From DTU064 sp045588245 (GTDB lineage Bacteria > Bacillota > Clostridia > Oscillospirales > CAG-272), in assembly GCA_045588245.1 (NCBI GenBank), contig JAZNDW010000022.1, positions 17,935 through 81,934 on the forward strand: a stretch of 64,000 bases of DNA. The letters are read 5' to 3'. Under the pieces are notes generated by a model, which was not told the origin of the DNA, made no database searches, and saw only the letters and a list, made by a program, of their open reading frames with translations. Every line of letters starts with the position of its first letter. Positions within the stretch are counted from its first letter, which is position 1. Position numbers and translations under genes: made by a program. This document shows positions 57,401 through 63,289 of the stretch, one piece after another.

Positions 57401-57441
57401 ATCGCAAGCGAACGTCTGGTGATGTTAGAATACTTGCCCAT
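51478..57441 (-). CDS. Giant secreted protein with C-terminal dockerin
   Basis: A 1987-residue protein from ATG 57441 (GGAGG 8 nt upstream). A signal peptide (about 1-36, GVSAGDED) is followed by about 1870 residues of acidic, repetitive, alpha/beta-mixed text with few cysteines. I do not recognise a catalytic domain. The last 74 residues form a type I dockerin: first repeat DVNCNGRNEAGDAALITRYL, with D-x-N-x-N and the 12th-position Asp, and a second, degenerate repeat NDRVDIGDAYLVALKYV. It is the first gene of the surface locus, directly ahead of two cohesin-like proteins, so it may be docked onto them. The central domain layout needs structure prediction. Confidence 0.8.
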   Translation of the reverse strand: MGKYSNITRRSLAMLLTAVMIFSVMNIGTWFGVSAGDEDLVTKTDGKIVSENYELSDTEKLLIGSGWLVGNTHVYSTPEADNVEITVDIDEMSISAESYTSGDYVWVPVAADIVANGDVYETVVLTDGEGTYTYDGDAFSVDVKYELSVSVDEDVQALLLNAPAYLKQGIANLDAIADSKVDLDSIATALSMDVITDLMNGISVAFGPGTVSCKFNVATVDAINALRAEMAENDGIFALSAMIAEYGNAESAVRYLVESGAVTRDALAKTYNYVSTISADGLFNNLILDTYLEMNDPATFTAFNMLKSTLNGWTTVVEAANADAWEILGVDIVAEDIEADGYVALDLLVAALGELTEVPEIVNPLLADEATVRYNMSMYDVNVSVTVYAPVATDELKVETDIATSVTLPEGATAADVYAAVEASGILADALQVSPSYVEAHYNIAKTELPEDFALTEDVGYEIIVTPNTYEVTFVYGADSIECYYGTSVLLPKHETVGKAYDYTVNGSYYAEGSLVTVYGDLTIDRAEGKEYTVSDLYTIVSGNYFTAGGKSDKILTSGAIIGNETVSVRYPDNNDADENGKGDLVYIENGVLVANKYPSSYKGLDWAPYTYSIVVDGEAGEVQYFNGAVEVEMPEAAYDRVDVVYALDLSSVKNDDAVAEILGLVATLNEEAAGQKAALDRFAGYTDEIGSVNATMLNMIKGGLTNEALKGVIDNIVANNMNGEGNFKLYDYLRAYNAQGLLYYYKSSALVINEIESLSSNLSVMLDGGANQADIESLLATLGYGEYVEKLENLEEVINQVKTDLKAPNAMVDLESDKLDVLVDALVLAGDVEEWVVNGLMLKTEKFTIDSDQKHTVTITVQGVDVFVNTFDKIDELTPEVIETIIEKIEDELGNYDEAFYESNFNADDLRQLEGSSVTEITSLKVSVTEKEFTIEVEGAEDQTITISNSKINLPESSDVAYRFDYYVNGVKVETVTYTFSEDEIREGKFEVVREEVYVELENLLLFIDKLNDAGNGAVEFALIDNNGEYTVVMKINSLEMGELMGAVQGIAMGMLGSYNHVGLGGGALITADGQISIQTVIDVIMNSGFGKGTILTAIDANGKINNITLAGNVISSTQLGTYGGEIAKSTLDLGNNSENAKKYPLYITLGASNNMLVQARNLLAGRVGNYFDFECSDGSANLTVTMPGKAYEAYLAVLLATGTVDFTNLNEVNAEIAIGFIKDIVDPALSGEVTLKTFTNTLKKFGYDLDLASYETLYAKFCDIYQNSTFTYDEKTGTMEGNISIKGLIDRLNLGAFGEMIAEYNTGIDFSITATLDNLGKDYEALYIDVRADGVTNKAGLTTKLANKDFSGAAVVVLLSDVEGDLVFDATTVLNLNGFTVDGDIVGNGQVVIVDAATTSVGAVTGDISGDVYILGGQYEDTVTSNIKGSYIQNSEGVVENIYFDLVRDEDGNVTVELNAALLTPDTVPDVVAVLIDVATEMLFAEYTSNSFYIEGNKVFDITVLDLVNIVASSDRLGAVATELSGMFSSEDISAIVNMIIGDVTDFAGLAEKVENDEAVLSYDITTGSWNVEVEHVTDGDYLTVNLISGNKKDRTISVIVVGEDEDKQAVSDLLAELGETVDVEAGVDLKDDFADKDLKFDWSAHADIVLDYSDPSRSLLLSILVADGIGAPANADLVAGIKEYYVTGNYANLKHAFDNLRIVDVIRAIESYNGSYDVAASLANLGITDVIGEEIEELEGVYAPALRILAAALRKLDIDRGSRTLGSFDGDKNNSYGFAKGPVDLFRTYNIARGYSLTLDLAIDSASVQLLLFGAELAPELGEPVFGEDEKVIDVYVDGEYIIVDAVADGITVEELLGIIDFYPNSINVYDVLATIDSEAAIVCNGSKLSVIGYSKTGKITDTAEYTIIVLGDVNCNGRNEAGDAALITRYLVELEEFNEVQLIAAMIGAGNDRVDIGDAYLVALKYVDLEGYIAENYGDGQND

Positions 57442-57737
57442 ATTCACAACCTCCAAAAAATTTTCTGACTTTTTCCGCGAAGCATCGTTTTTTCAAACAG
57501 GAAGACTCACGAACACGCACGGCGGAACGTCCGATAACACAAACGCTCCGAAGCATCTTTCACCGAAAAGGTTATGGGCTGTCTTTCCGGAGTGACACCC
57601 GCACGGTCTGCAAAAACCGCGCTCATTACGCATCCGCTTCGTATTCCACGCTAAGCGGAGTATCACACCTTTTTACTCAATTCGGACTCGTCCGATCGAA
57701 AAAAGGCATAACTATCCCATTTAAGGACATAGATACA
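57442..57737 (-). other. Long structured 5' leader of the surface locus
   Basis: About 296 nt of untranslated leader between the predicted start site and the ATG. Pairings visible: CCTTTTT (57668-57674) with AAAAAGG (57700-57706) around TCGGA/TCCGA (57682-57695); and CTCCG (57546-57550) with CGGAG (57588-57592) enclosing ACC/GGT. I do not recognise a known riboswitch; in particular I see no GEMM c-di-GMP core. No open frame with a ribosome-binding site lies in it. Confidence 0.5.
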
Positions 57738-57743
57738 GTATGT

Positions 57744-57772
57744 ATTATAGCATGCGTTGCTAATTTTTGCAA
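57744..57772 (-). promoter_or_regulatory. Promoter of the surface locus
   Basis: TTGCAA (57772-57767), a 17-nt spacer and a perfect TATAAT (57749-57744) on the minus strand, about 300 nt before the dockerin-protein ATG. No equally good promoter was found between the locus genes. Confidence 0.75.
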
Positions 57773-58104
57773 TAGGTGCACGTTATTTTTTTCAATTCAT
57801 TCATCCGGTAAAATATTCGACACAAAAACGGGCAAACCTTTGTAAAATTTAGCCATATTCCGTTTTTTGTGCCTTCAATTATACCGATAAATCAACTGAA
57901 AGTTGCAAACAGCCGCAACCCAAACGCGAATAACGGTCGTTTTTGCCGTCAGGTTTAAGAACGCATAACACACTGACTTTTTTGTGTGTAAATCATAGCA
58001 CAAAAACTCTCGCTTGTATACAGGTATATTATGGAGATTTTGCTTTTTGATAAAGTTGTAGGATTTTTGCGCCATAACGGGCGAACTGATTTTTTCAATG
58101 CTTC
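57773..58104. other. Intergenic region between divergent promoters
   Basis: About 330 nt, AT-rich, between the surface-locus promoter and the esterase promoter. Apart from a minus-strand 94-residue frame with no ribosome-binding site or family resemblance, I see no gene, repeat or RNA. Confidence 0.5.
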
Positions 58105-58133
58105 TTGTTTTTTGCTTCAATATTTTATATACT
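58105..58133 (+). promoter_or_regulatory. Promoter of the GDSL esterase gene
   Basis: TTGTTT (58105-58110), a 17-nt spacer and TATACT (58128-58133), about 70 nt before the ATG at 58205. Confidence 0.55.
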
Positions 58134-58204
58134 GTAGTAAAGATCGCCGTGTTCAGCACCGCAAGCGGCGCCGCCCCGATTCAACAACGGAGGACATATA
58201 TATA

Positions 58205-59443
58205 ATGAAAACAATCAGCGCAATAACACGGCTGACAGCCGCAGTGATTTCTCTTTTTCTGATGCTTTCTTTGTTCCGTTTCAGCATATTTGCCGAGCAG
58301 GACGCAATCACTGATCCCGATTACCTCGCACTCGGAGACAGCATCTCGACCGGATACGGCCTTGACGCACCGGAAGAGGACGGCTTCGTTTCGATCGTAG
58401 CAAACGAGCTTGGCTGTTCGCTCACGAACGCGGCGCTGAACGGATGCACCGCCGACGATATCCTTTTCATTCTCGGGCTCGGCGTCCTCGATGACGTCAT
58501 CGCCGACTCCGAGCTGATCACCATCACCTGCGGCGGCAACGACCTGATGGGCGCGCTTTACTCCGCCATCGCCGCAGCATATAATACCGAAAACGGCACA
58601 GATTACACAGACTACGACGTGATCACCGCGTTTGCGGGCACGCACGCAACGCTCACCCCGTACACGTTCATGCTCACGGCGCTCAACACGATAGAAACGT
58701 TCAGCGAAACTCCGGAGTTTACCGAAGCGCTGGAAAAGTACGAAGAGAACTTGAACGGAGAGAACGGCATCATCAGCTACATCCGCAACATCAACCAAGA
58801 GGCCGTCATCGTCGTTTCAACTCAATATAATCCATACGCCTTCTTCACCGACGTATACGACGTCATAAACAGAGGCGTCGATGCGGGTGCCGTGATGCTG
58901 AACGACGTCATAGTATCATCCGCCGCATCTGACGGCACATACATCATTGCCGACACTTACACGGCATTCAGCCGCACCGACGTTAATCTTTGCAATGCAG
59001 AAGCAGTTCCGTTGAATCTCGATTTTCACCCCAATGCTGACGGCCACGCCGTCCTTGCCGAGACCGTGCTCTTTGCCGTTTCGGCAAACTGTCCGCACAA
59101 CACAGCCATCGATTGCGTCTGTACGCTCTGCGGCGGCGACGCGCACACACCGACCGAAACCGTTTCCGATGAATATAAGCTGTCCGACGCAGACTGCACA
59201 AACGCCGCCGTTTACAAGGCTTCCTGCTCCGTATGCGGTCAGGCTCTTTCGAAAACCTTCACCGACGGTGTTGCCGAAGGCCACAGCTACACCGACGGCA
59301 CCTGCACCGTTTGCGGAGGTGCCGACCCGAACTTCTCTGCAAACAACCCGCAAACGGGATTTTCGGATACCGCACTTTTGGCAGTGCTCTTCATTTCCGC
59401 TGTGACCGTATTCGCCGCATCCCGCCGACACCGCTTTTATTGA
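58205..59443 (+). CDS. GDSL/SGNH-family esterase with wall-sorting-like tail
   Basis: A 412-residue protein from ATG 58205 (GGAGG upstream). A signal peptide (about 1-30) precedes the SGNH fold: GDSIS (Ser46, block I), GGND (Asn112, block III) and LDFHPN with Asp273 and His275 (block V). A Cys-rich region (about 290-365) repeats a CxxC-GH pattern (CVCTLCGGD, CSVCGQA, CTVCGGAD), typical of clostridial surface modules. The end NPQTGF, hydrophobic stretch and RRHR resembles a sortase motif of the NPQTG type. Esterase or lipase acting on cell-wall or host glycans or lipids is the likely role. It is divergent from the surface locus. Confidence 0.87.
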   Translation: MKTISAITRLTAAVISLFLMLSLFRFSIFAEQDAITDPDYLALGDSISTGYGLDAPEEDGFVSIVANELGCSLTNAALNGCTADDILFILGLGVLDDVIADSELITITCGGNDLMGALYSAIAAAYNTENGTDYTDYDVITAFAGTHATLTPYTFMLTALNTIETFSETPEFTEALEKYEENLNGENGIISYIRNINQEAVIVVSTQYNPYAFFTDVYDVINRGVDAGAVMLNDVIVSSAASDGTYIIADTYTAFSRTDVNLCNAEAVPLNLDFHPNADGHAVLAETVLFAVSANCPHNTAIDCVCTLCGGDAHTPTETVSDEYKLSDADCTNAAVYKASCSVCGQALSKTFTDGVAEGHSYTDGTCTVCGGADPNFSANNPQTGFSDTALLAVLFISAVTVFAASRRHRFY

Positions 59444-59511
59444 CGCTTCGCACTGACATCGGCAGCGCTCTTAACAGGAGCGCTTATAATTAAATAGTAG
59501 ACAACCGACAA

Positions 59512-59549
59512 AAAGCCTCCTGGGACGACTCATCGCCGCAGGAGGCTTT
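59512..59549. terminator. Bidirectional terminator between the esterase and YczE-like genes
   Basis: An 11-bp perfect stem AAAGCCTCCTG (59512-59522) / CAGGAGGCTTT (59539-59549). Plus strand is followed by CTCTTT; minus strand by a TTTTT run. Confidence 0.8.
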
Positions 59550-59580
59550 CTCTTTACGTTACAGCTTTTTTCGCCGCCGA

Positions 59581-60303
59581 TCAACGTGCAAGCGCGGTGT
59601 GAAGCTTTGGGAATCGGGGAGACGTCCCGAAGAAGCGGTCCGCAAGCTTGCCGAATGCGGCAATCAAAGGCGAGTTTATCGCCGTCGTTACGAACGTGCC
59701 GAATCCTATGCTGTGAAAGCTCGTCACACCTATAGCCGACCAATCAAACGTGTGTACGTCACCGAACAAAACGACGGCAAGAACGATCGAAATAAGAAGC
59801 ATCGAAATGTCAAACGTCCACTTCGTACGGCTGAGGTCAAGCTGAAAATGCGCCGCGATATCCGCCACGAACATCTCGCATACGGACTGCGGCAAATACG
59901 TGCGGAAAAAGCACGCAACGCCGAACGCCGTTATCATGTCACCGACAAAAAGCATTATCCAGCGGAGCCACATCGTGTCAAACGAAACGTCGCCAAGTAT
60001 CCACAGAAAAAGATTGAGGGTATATCCGTATACGACGGCGGTCACAAACGTAAGAACGTACCTCCGCGCAATGCGGCGAACGATAACACACAGCGTTATA
60101 AGCTCGATTCCCTGGATAAGATATTCAACCATACCGACGCTGACGCCGCTCCAAACGGACGATAACGCTTCCGCCACAACAAATGCCGGTGCGGCAAGCA
60201 TCGACACACCGAGATCCGCTTTTTTGCAAACGGCAACTCCGAACGCAACGAATATTATCCCGAAAACCCACATAAGCTCCGCCGCTCTGTCTATCTTTTT
60301 CAT
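59581..60303 (-). CDS. YczE/YitT-like integral membrane protein
   Basis: A 240-residue protein with about six predicted membrane segments. It begins AAELMWVFGIIFVAFGVAV and CKKADLGVSMLAAP, the pattern of the YczE/DUF6198 group, with the GxxL..K..LG.S helix-break. Function of the family is unknown. It stands alone between two terminators, and a TATATAAAAT stretch upstream may be its -10 region. Confidence 0.75.
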   Translation of the reverse strand: MKKIDRAAELMWVFGIIFVAFGVAVCKKADLGVSMLAAPAFVVAEALSSVWSGVSVGMVEYLIQGIELITLCVIVRRIARRYVLTFVTAVVYGYTLNLFLWILGDVSFDTMWLRWIMLFVGDMITAFGVACFFRTYLPQSVCEMFVADIAAHFQLDLSRTKWTFDISMLLISIVLAVVLFGDVHTFDWSAIGVTSFHSIGFGTFVTTAINSPLIAAFGKLADRFFGTSPRFPKLHTALAR

Positions 60304-60390
60304 TTTATTTTCCGTCTTTCTCTCATTTTATATAGGATCACCTCACCGATCGGTACGATAACGCTCTGCCGTTTTCCGCCGACCGTTCAT

Positions 60391-60419
60391 AAAAACTCCC
60401 GCCGCGGCGGGAGTTTTTA
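60391..60419. terminator. Terminator downstream of desulfoferrodoxin
   Basis: CTCCCGC (60396-60402) pairs with GCGGGAG (60407-60413), flanked by AAAAA and TTTTT, so it can terminate in both directions. It lies 5 nt past the desulfoferrodoxin stop. Confidence 0.88.
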
Positions 60420-60423
60420 TGAT

Positions 60424-60807
60424 TCAGATGTCCGCTCGCCACAAGCCGTGGAGATTGCAGTACGCATACGCAGCCAAGGGCTTTTCATCGAAAAGAGCAA
60501 ACGTTACGACCGGTGCTTTTCCGACCTCAAGGCACTTGCGCTGACCGCCCTTGTCGGTCTGAAGATATACCCACAGAATGCTGTGCTCCTCGATCATCGG
60601 ATGCTCGATCGAGCCGACGGCAACCTTTACGGTATCGCCGTCAACGCTTACTGCGGGGATATGCTTTTCGTGGCTCGCTTCGGTGGTGCCCGGCTCAAGC
60701 TTCGTCATCTTCTGTCCGCAGCACATCATGGGAACGCCCGAATCGTTGATCATTCCGATCAGATTACCGCAGCGCTCACAAATGTAGAACTTGTTGTTAT
60801 CAGACAT
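60424..60807 (-). CDS. dfx: Desulfoferrodoxin (superoxide reductase)
   Basis: A 127-residue protein; the ATG at 60807 follows CAGGAGG. The N-terminal desulforedoxin-type domain has FYICERCGNLI and PMMCCGQ (four Cys for Fe). The C-terminal superoxide reductase domain has EKHIPAV, EHPMIEEHSI and AYCNLHGLW, supplying the His and Cys ligands of the catalytic iron. It reduces superoxide to peroxide without making oxygen, an oxidative-stress defence of anaerobes. It follows the PII-like genes and may be read through from them. Confidence 0.95.
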   Translation of the reverse strand: MSDNNKFYICERCGNLIGMINDSGVPMMCCGQKMTKLEPGTTEASHEKHIPAVSVDGDTVKVAVGSIEHPMIEEHSILWVYLQTDKGGQRKCLEVGKAPVVTFALFDEKPLAAYAYCNLHGLWRADI

Positions 60808-60849
60808 TGTTTTGTCCTCCTGATTAATTATATTATTTTTTACCAAGTC

Positions 60850-61185
60850 TTACTCTTCCACGCCGTCCGGGAGCTTAACGAGTCCCGCAACGTCGGAAAC
60901 AGGCAGGGAAAATACGATCCCCTGCGCCTTCTTTTGCATGCCCATCTGCTTATAAAGCGAATGGAGCACGCGGTCGCGGATCTCCCGCTCAACCACCATC
61001 ATCAAGATCTCCTTTTCCGCGTGGATTGTAATGCCGAAAAAGGCAGCTTCATTTTCGCGTGCAACGCCGCGGCCGCTGATGATGGTGCCACCCTTGACAC
61101 CCTCTTCACGTGCCAGAGCCATAGCGTCCTCTGCATAGCCTGCGTTGACGATGGCAAAAATCACTTCATGGTTGTCTGTAGTCAC
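60850..61185 (-). CDS. PII-like signalling protein
   Basis: A 111-residue protein. The annotated start is the GTG at 61185, with GGAGG 7 nt upstream; the earlier in-frame TTG abuts that site. EVIFAIVNAGYAEDAMALAREEGVKGGTIISGRG is the PII ferredoxin-like fold with the nucleotide-binding turn; FFGITIHAEKEILMMVVE is the second half. The T-loop is short and lacks the uridylylated Tyr region of GlnB. It lies 2 nt after the preceding PII-like gene, behind the DUF1538 gene, so it probably controls that membrane protein. Confidence 0.82.
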   Translation of the reverse strand: MTTDNHEVIFAIVNAGYAEDAMALAREEGVKGGTIISGRGVARENEAAFFGITIHAEKEILMMVVEREIRDRVLHSLYKQMGMQKKAQGIVFSLPVSDVAGLVKLPDGVEE

Positions 61186-61187
61186 GG

Positions 61188-61556
61188 TCAATCCTCCCTC
61201 CCCTGTTTGTTGTTGCTCAGAAACTGATACATATTTACGCCGATAACACTCGACAGCGGCACCGCAAATGCGATACCTTTGCCGTTTCGGACGGTTTCAA
61301 ATTTCCCCTCAAGGCACTTCATGATCGGATCTGCCATATCCTCTCGGACAACACTGAAGATCACCGCCTTGTGAATATTAAGTCCGAGCATTTCCACGAT
61401 GTCGGAGGTGGCGGTTCCCTTTCCGCCCGTCACCATCTGAAAATTCACTTCAAACTGACAGAGAACGTCAAGGTAGAACTCGGCTTTGGAACGGTCTACG
61501 ACCGTAACTACAAGCTTCAGCTTTTTTATAGCCGCTTCATTGACTGTATTCGCCAT
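61188..61556 (-). CDS. PII-like protein, diverged
   Basis: A 122-residue protein from the ATG at 61556 (AGGGGG upstream). It keeps the same overall strand/helix plan as its neighbour: KLKLVVTVVDRSKAEFYLDVL, QMVTGGKGTATSDIVEMLGL and AVIFSVVREDMADPIMKCL. The two PII-like genes in tandem suggest a heteromeric sensor. It starts 12 nt after the DUF1538 gene stop. Confidence 0.72.
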   Translation of the reverse strand: MANTVNEAAIKKLKLVVTVVDRSKAEFYLDVLCQFEVNFQMVTGGKGTATSDIVEMLGLNIHKAVIFSVVREDMADPIMKCLEGKFETVRNGKGIAFAVPLSSVIGVNMYQFLSNNKQGRED

Positions 61557-61568
61557 AAACACGCCCCC

Positions 61569-63092
61569 TTACATGAAATTGATGATCTGATCGTCATCCG
61601 CCTCAAGAATACGCTGCATTGCGCGCTTTTCTTTGACCTTGTTGGATACGATCGCCTTGAACCCCAGAAGCTGAATGGTGATAAGCGGCGTCATGGCAAC
61701 GAGCGCCACGATGCCAAAGCCGTCACGCAGAACGGCGCCCTCTCCCTGCAAAGCGACGCATAAACCGATAGCGAACGGCAGAATGAACCCCGACGTCATC
61801 GGTCCGCTTGCTACGCCGCCCGAGTCAAACGCGATCGCCGTATACACCGGTGGAACGAACAAAGACAGCGCAAGCGAGATAAAATATCCCGGAACGATGT
61901 AATATACCAACGAAAAATCAAAAATAATGCGCACTACGCTCAAAGCGATCGCTGCGCCGACTCCGGCGCACAATCCGATCATCATGGATCTCTTTTTAAC
62001 GTAGCCACCCGTCACTTCCTCGACCTGTGCGTTTAGCACGTGGATAGCAGGCTCCGCCAAAACGACGAGAACACCCATCACCAAGCCAACACCCAACAAA
62101 AGCGCCGGGGGCAAAGACGACATCTGCGTGCCCATTTTATAGCCGACGGGCATATAACCAACGTTAACACCCGTCAGGAACATGACGAGTCCGATATATG
62201 TAAATATAACGCCGACACCGATCTTCAAAAGCTGTCGCTTCGGAAGCTTCAAAAACAAGATCTGGCACAGCAAGAAGAATACTATTATCAGTCCAAGTGC
62301 AACAGCAACCTCTTTTGCAACGTGACCGAAGTTTTCAAGATACGACCCGAAGATATCCTGCCCCACCGAGCCATAGCTTACGGTATACTCCAAATCACTC
62401 TTTGCAAATATACCGAGCACTAAAACGGCAAGGATCGGTCCGACAGAGCAAAGCGCAACAAGACCGAAGCTGTTTTCCTGACTGTGGCGATCACCGAGTA
62501 CGCTTGAGATACCGACGCCGAGCGCCATTATAAAGGGAACCGTGATAGGTCCTGTGGTAACGCCGCCCGAATCAAACGCCATCGGCAACAGATCAAGATT
62601 TTCGTTGACGGCGAGCATCAGAGCAAGCGCGAACAAAAGCATATAAAAAAGCATCAAGAGAATTGACAGCCGCCGTGCGAACACGATACGCAGGATCGCC
62701 ATCAACAAAAACGAGCCAACGCCGAAGCCTACCACGTACACAAGGAGCTTACCGTTCATAACGGAGCTGACCTGATTTGCCAACACCTGCAAGTCCGGCT
62801 CCGCGATCGTTATCAACATTCCAAGCACAAAGCACACCGCCAAAAGCAGTCCCAGCTTCTTCTGACGCGACAGTCCCGCGCCTACGTGCGTGCCCATGGG
62901 AGTCATGGCGATGTCGGCACCGAGATTAAAAAATCCGATACCCAAAACCAGCAGTACGGCACCCGCCGTAAAGCTGATCATTTCCGTGCGATTGAAGGAA
63001 AAACCGGGAAGCAGCGCGATAAGATACACGATCAACGTGATCGGCAACGCCGAAACCAGCGCCTCCCGAATCTTCGCCCACAATTCTTTCAA
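61569..63092 (-). CDS. DUF1538 integral membrane protein
   Basis: A 507-residue protein from a TTG start (AGGTG upstream). It has two repeated halves of about six membrane segments each. GIGFFNLGADIAMTPMGTHVGAG and AEPDLQVLANQV in the first half correspond to LTGVNVGYMPVGYKMGTQ and AEPAIHVLNAQVEEVT in the second. AFDSGGVTTGPITVPF and AFDSGGVASGPMTSGF are the repeated signature loops. This internal duplication suggests an inverted-repeat transporter. The two PII-like genes behind it suggest a PII-regulated transporter; the substrate is unknown. Confidence 0.87.
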   Translation of the reverse strand: MKELWAKIREALVSALPITLIVYLIALLPGFSFNRTEMISFTAGAVLLVLGIGFFNLGADIAMTPMGTHVGAGLSRQKKLGLLLAVCFVLGMLITIAEPDLQVLANQVSSVMNGKLLVYVVGFGVGSFLLMAILRIVFARRLSILLMLFYMLLFALALMLAVNENLDLLPMAFDSGGVTTGPITVPFIMALGVGISSVLGDRHSQENSFGLVALCSVGPILAVLVLGIFAKSDLEYTVSYGSVGQDIFGSYLENFGHVAKEVAVALGLIIVFFLLCQILFLKLPKRQLLKIGVGVIFTYIGLVMFLTGVNVGYMPVGYKMGTQMSSLPPALLLGVGLVMGVLVVLAEPAIHVLNAQVEEVTGGYVKKRSMMIGLCAGVGAAIALSVVRIIFDFSLVYYIVPGYFISLALSLFVPPVYTAIAFDSGGVASGPMTSGFILPFAIGLCVALQGEGAVLRDGFGIVALVAMTPLITIQLLGFKAIVSNKVKEKRAMQRILEADDDQIINFM

Positions 63093-63132
63093 ATCACTTC
63101 ACCTGCCCCAAATCTTTTCTATTATTAATAAT

Positions 63133-63161
63133 AGTATAGCAGATAAACCGTCGTCTGCCAA
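63133..63161 (-). promoter_or_regulatory. Promoter of the DUF1538-PII-PII operon
   Basis: TTGGCA (63161-63156), a 17-nt spacer and TATACT (63138-63133) on the minus strand, about 41 nt before the DUF1538 start. Confidence 0.7.
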
Positions 63162-63233
63162 GAGGAAATAAAAAAAGTCACGGGCTTTTGCGGCGCGGCG
63201 ATGAGCTGTGCGTTGAGGGGAAAAATAAGGAAA

Positions 63234-63255
63234 GGGCTGACCTCACGGTCAGCCC
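63234..63255 (-). terminator. Terminator of the unknown gene at the right edge
   Basis: GGGCTGACC (63234-63242) pairs with GGTCAGCCC (63247-63255); on the minus strand it is followed by TTTCCTTATTTTT. Confidence 0.78.
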
Positions 63256-63289
63256 CTTCAATGTTAAAGCAATCGCCTTTTTATATTCT

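Noticed and set aside
52348..57468. Two long plus-strand frames (787 and 864 codons) antisense to the dockerin giant
   Set aside because: Their text is Cys/Val/Asn-rich without domains, they have no ribosome-binding site, and they mirror the codon bias of the real minus-strand gene.
57442..57737. c-di-GMP (GEMM) riboswitch ahead of the surface locus
   Set aside because: Tempting because of the HD-GYP/EAL gene, but the conserved core sequences of known c-di-GMP riboswitches were not found.
57875..58159. A 94-codon minus-strand frame in the intergenic region
   Set aside because: No ribosome-binding site, no family resemblance, and it crosses the esterase promoter.
58031..58204. Longer start for the GDSL esterase
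   Set aside because: The upstream ATG would place 58 residues before the signal peptide; the ATG at 58205 has a GGAGG and an immediate signal sequence.
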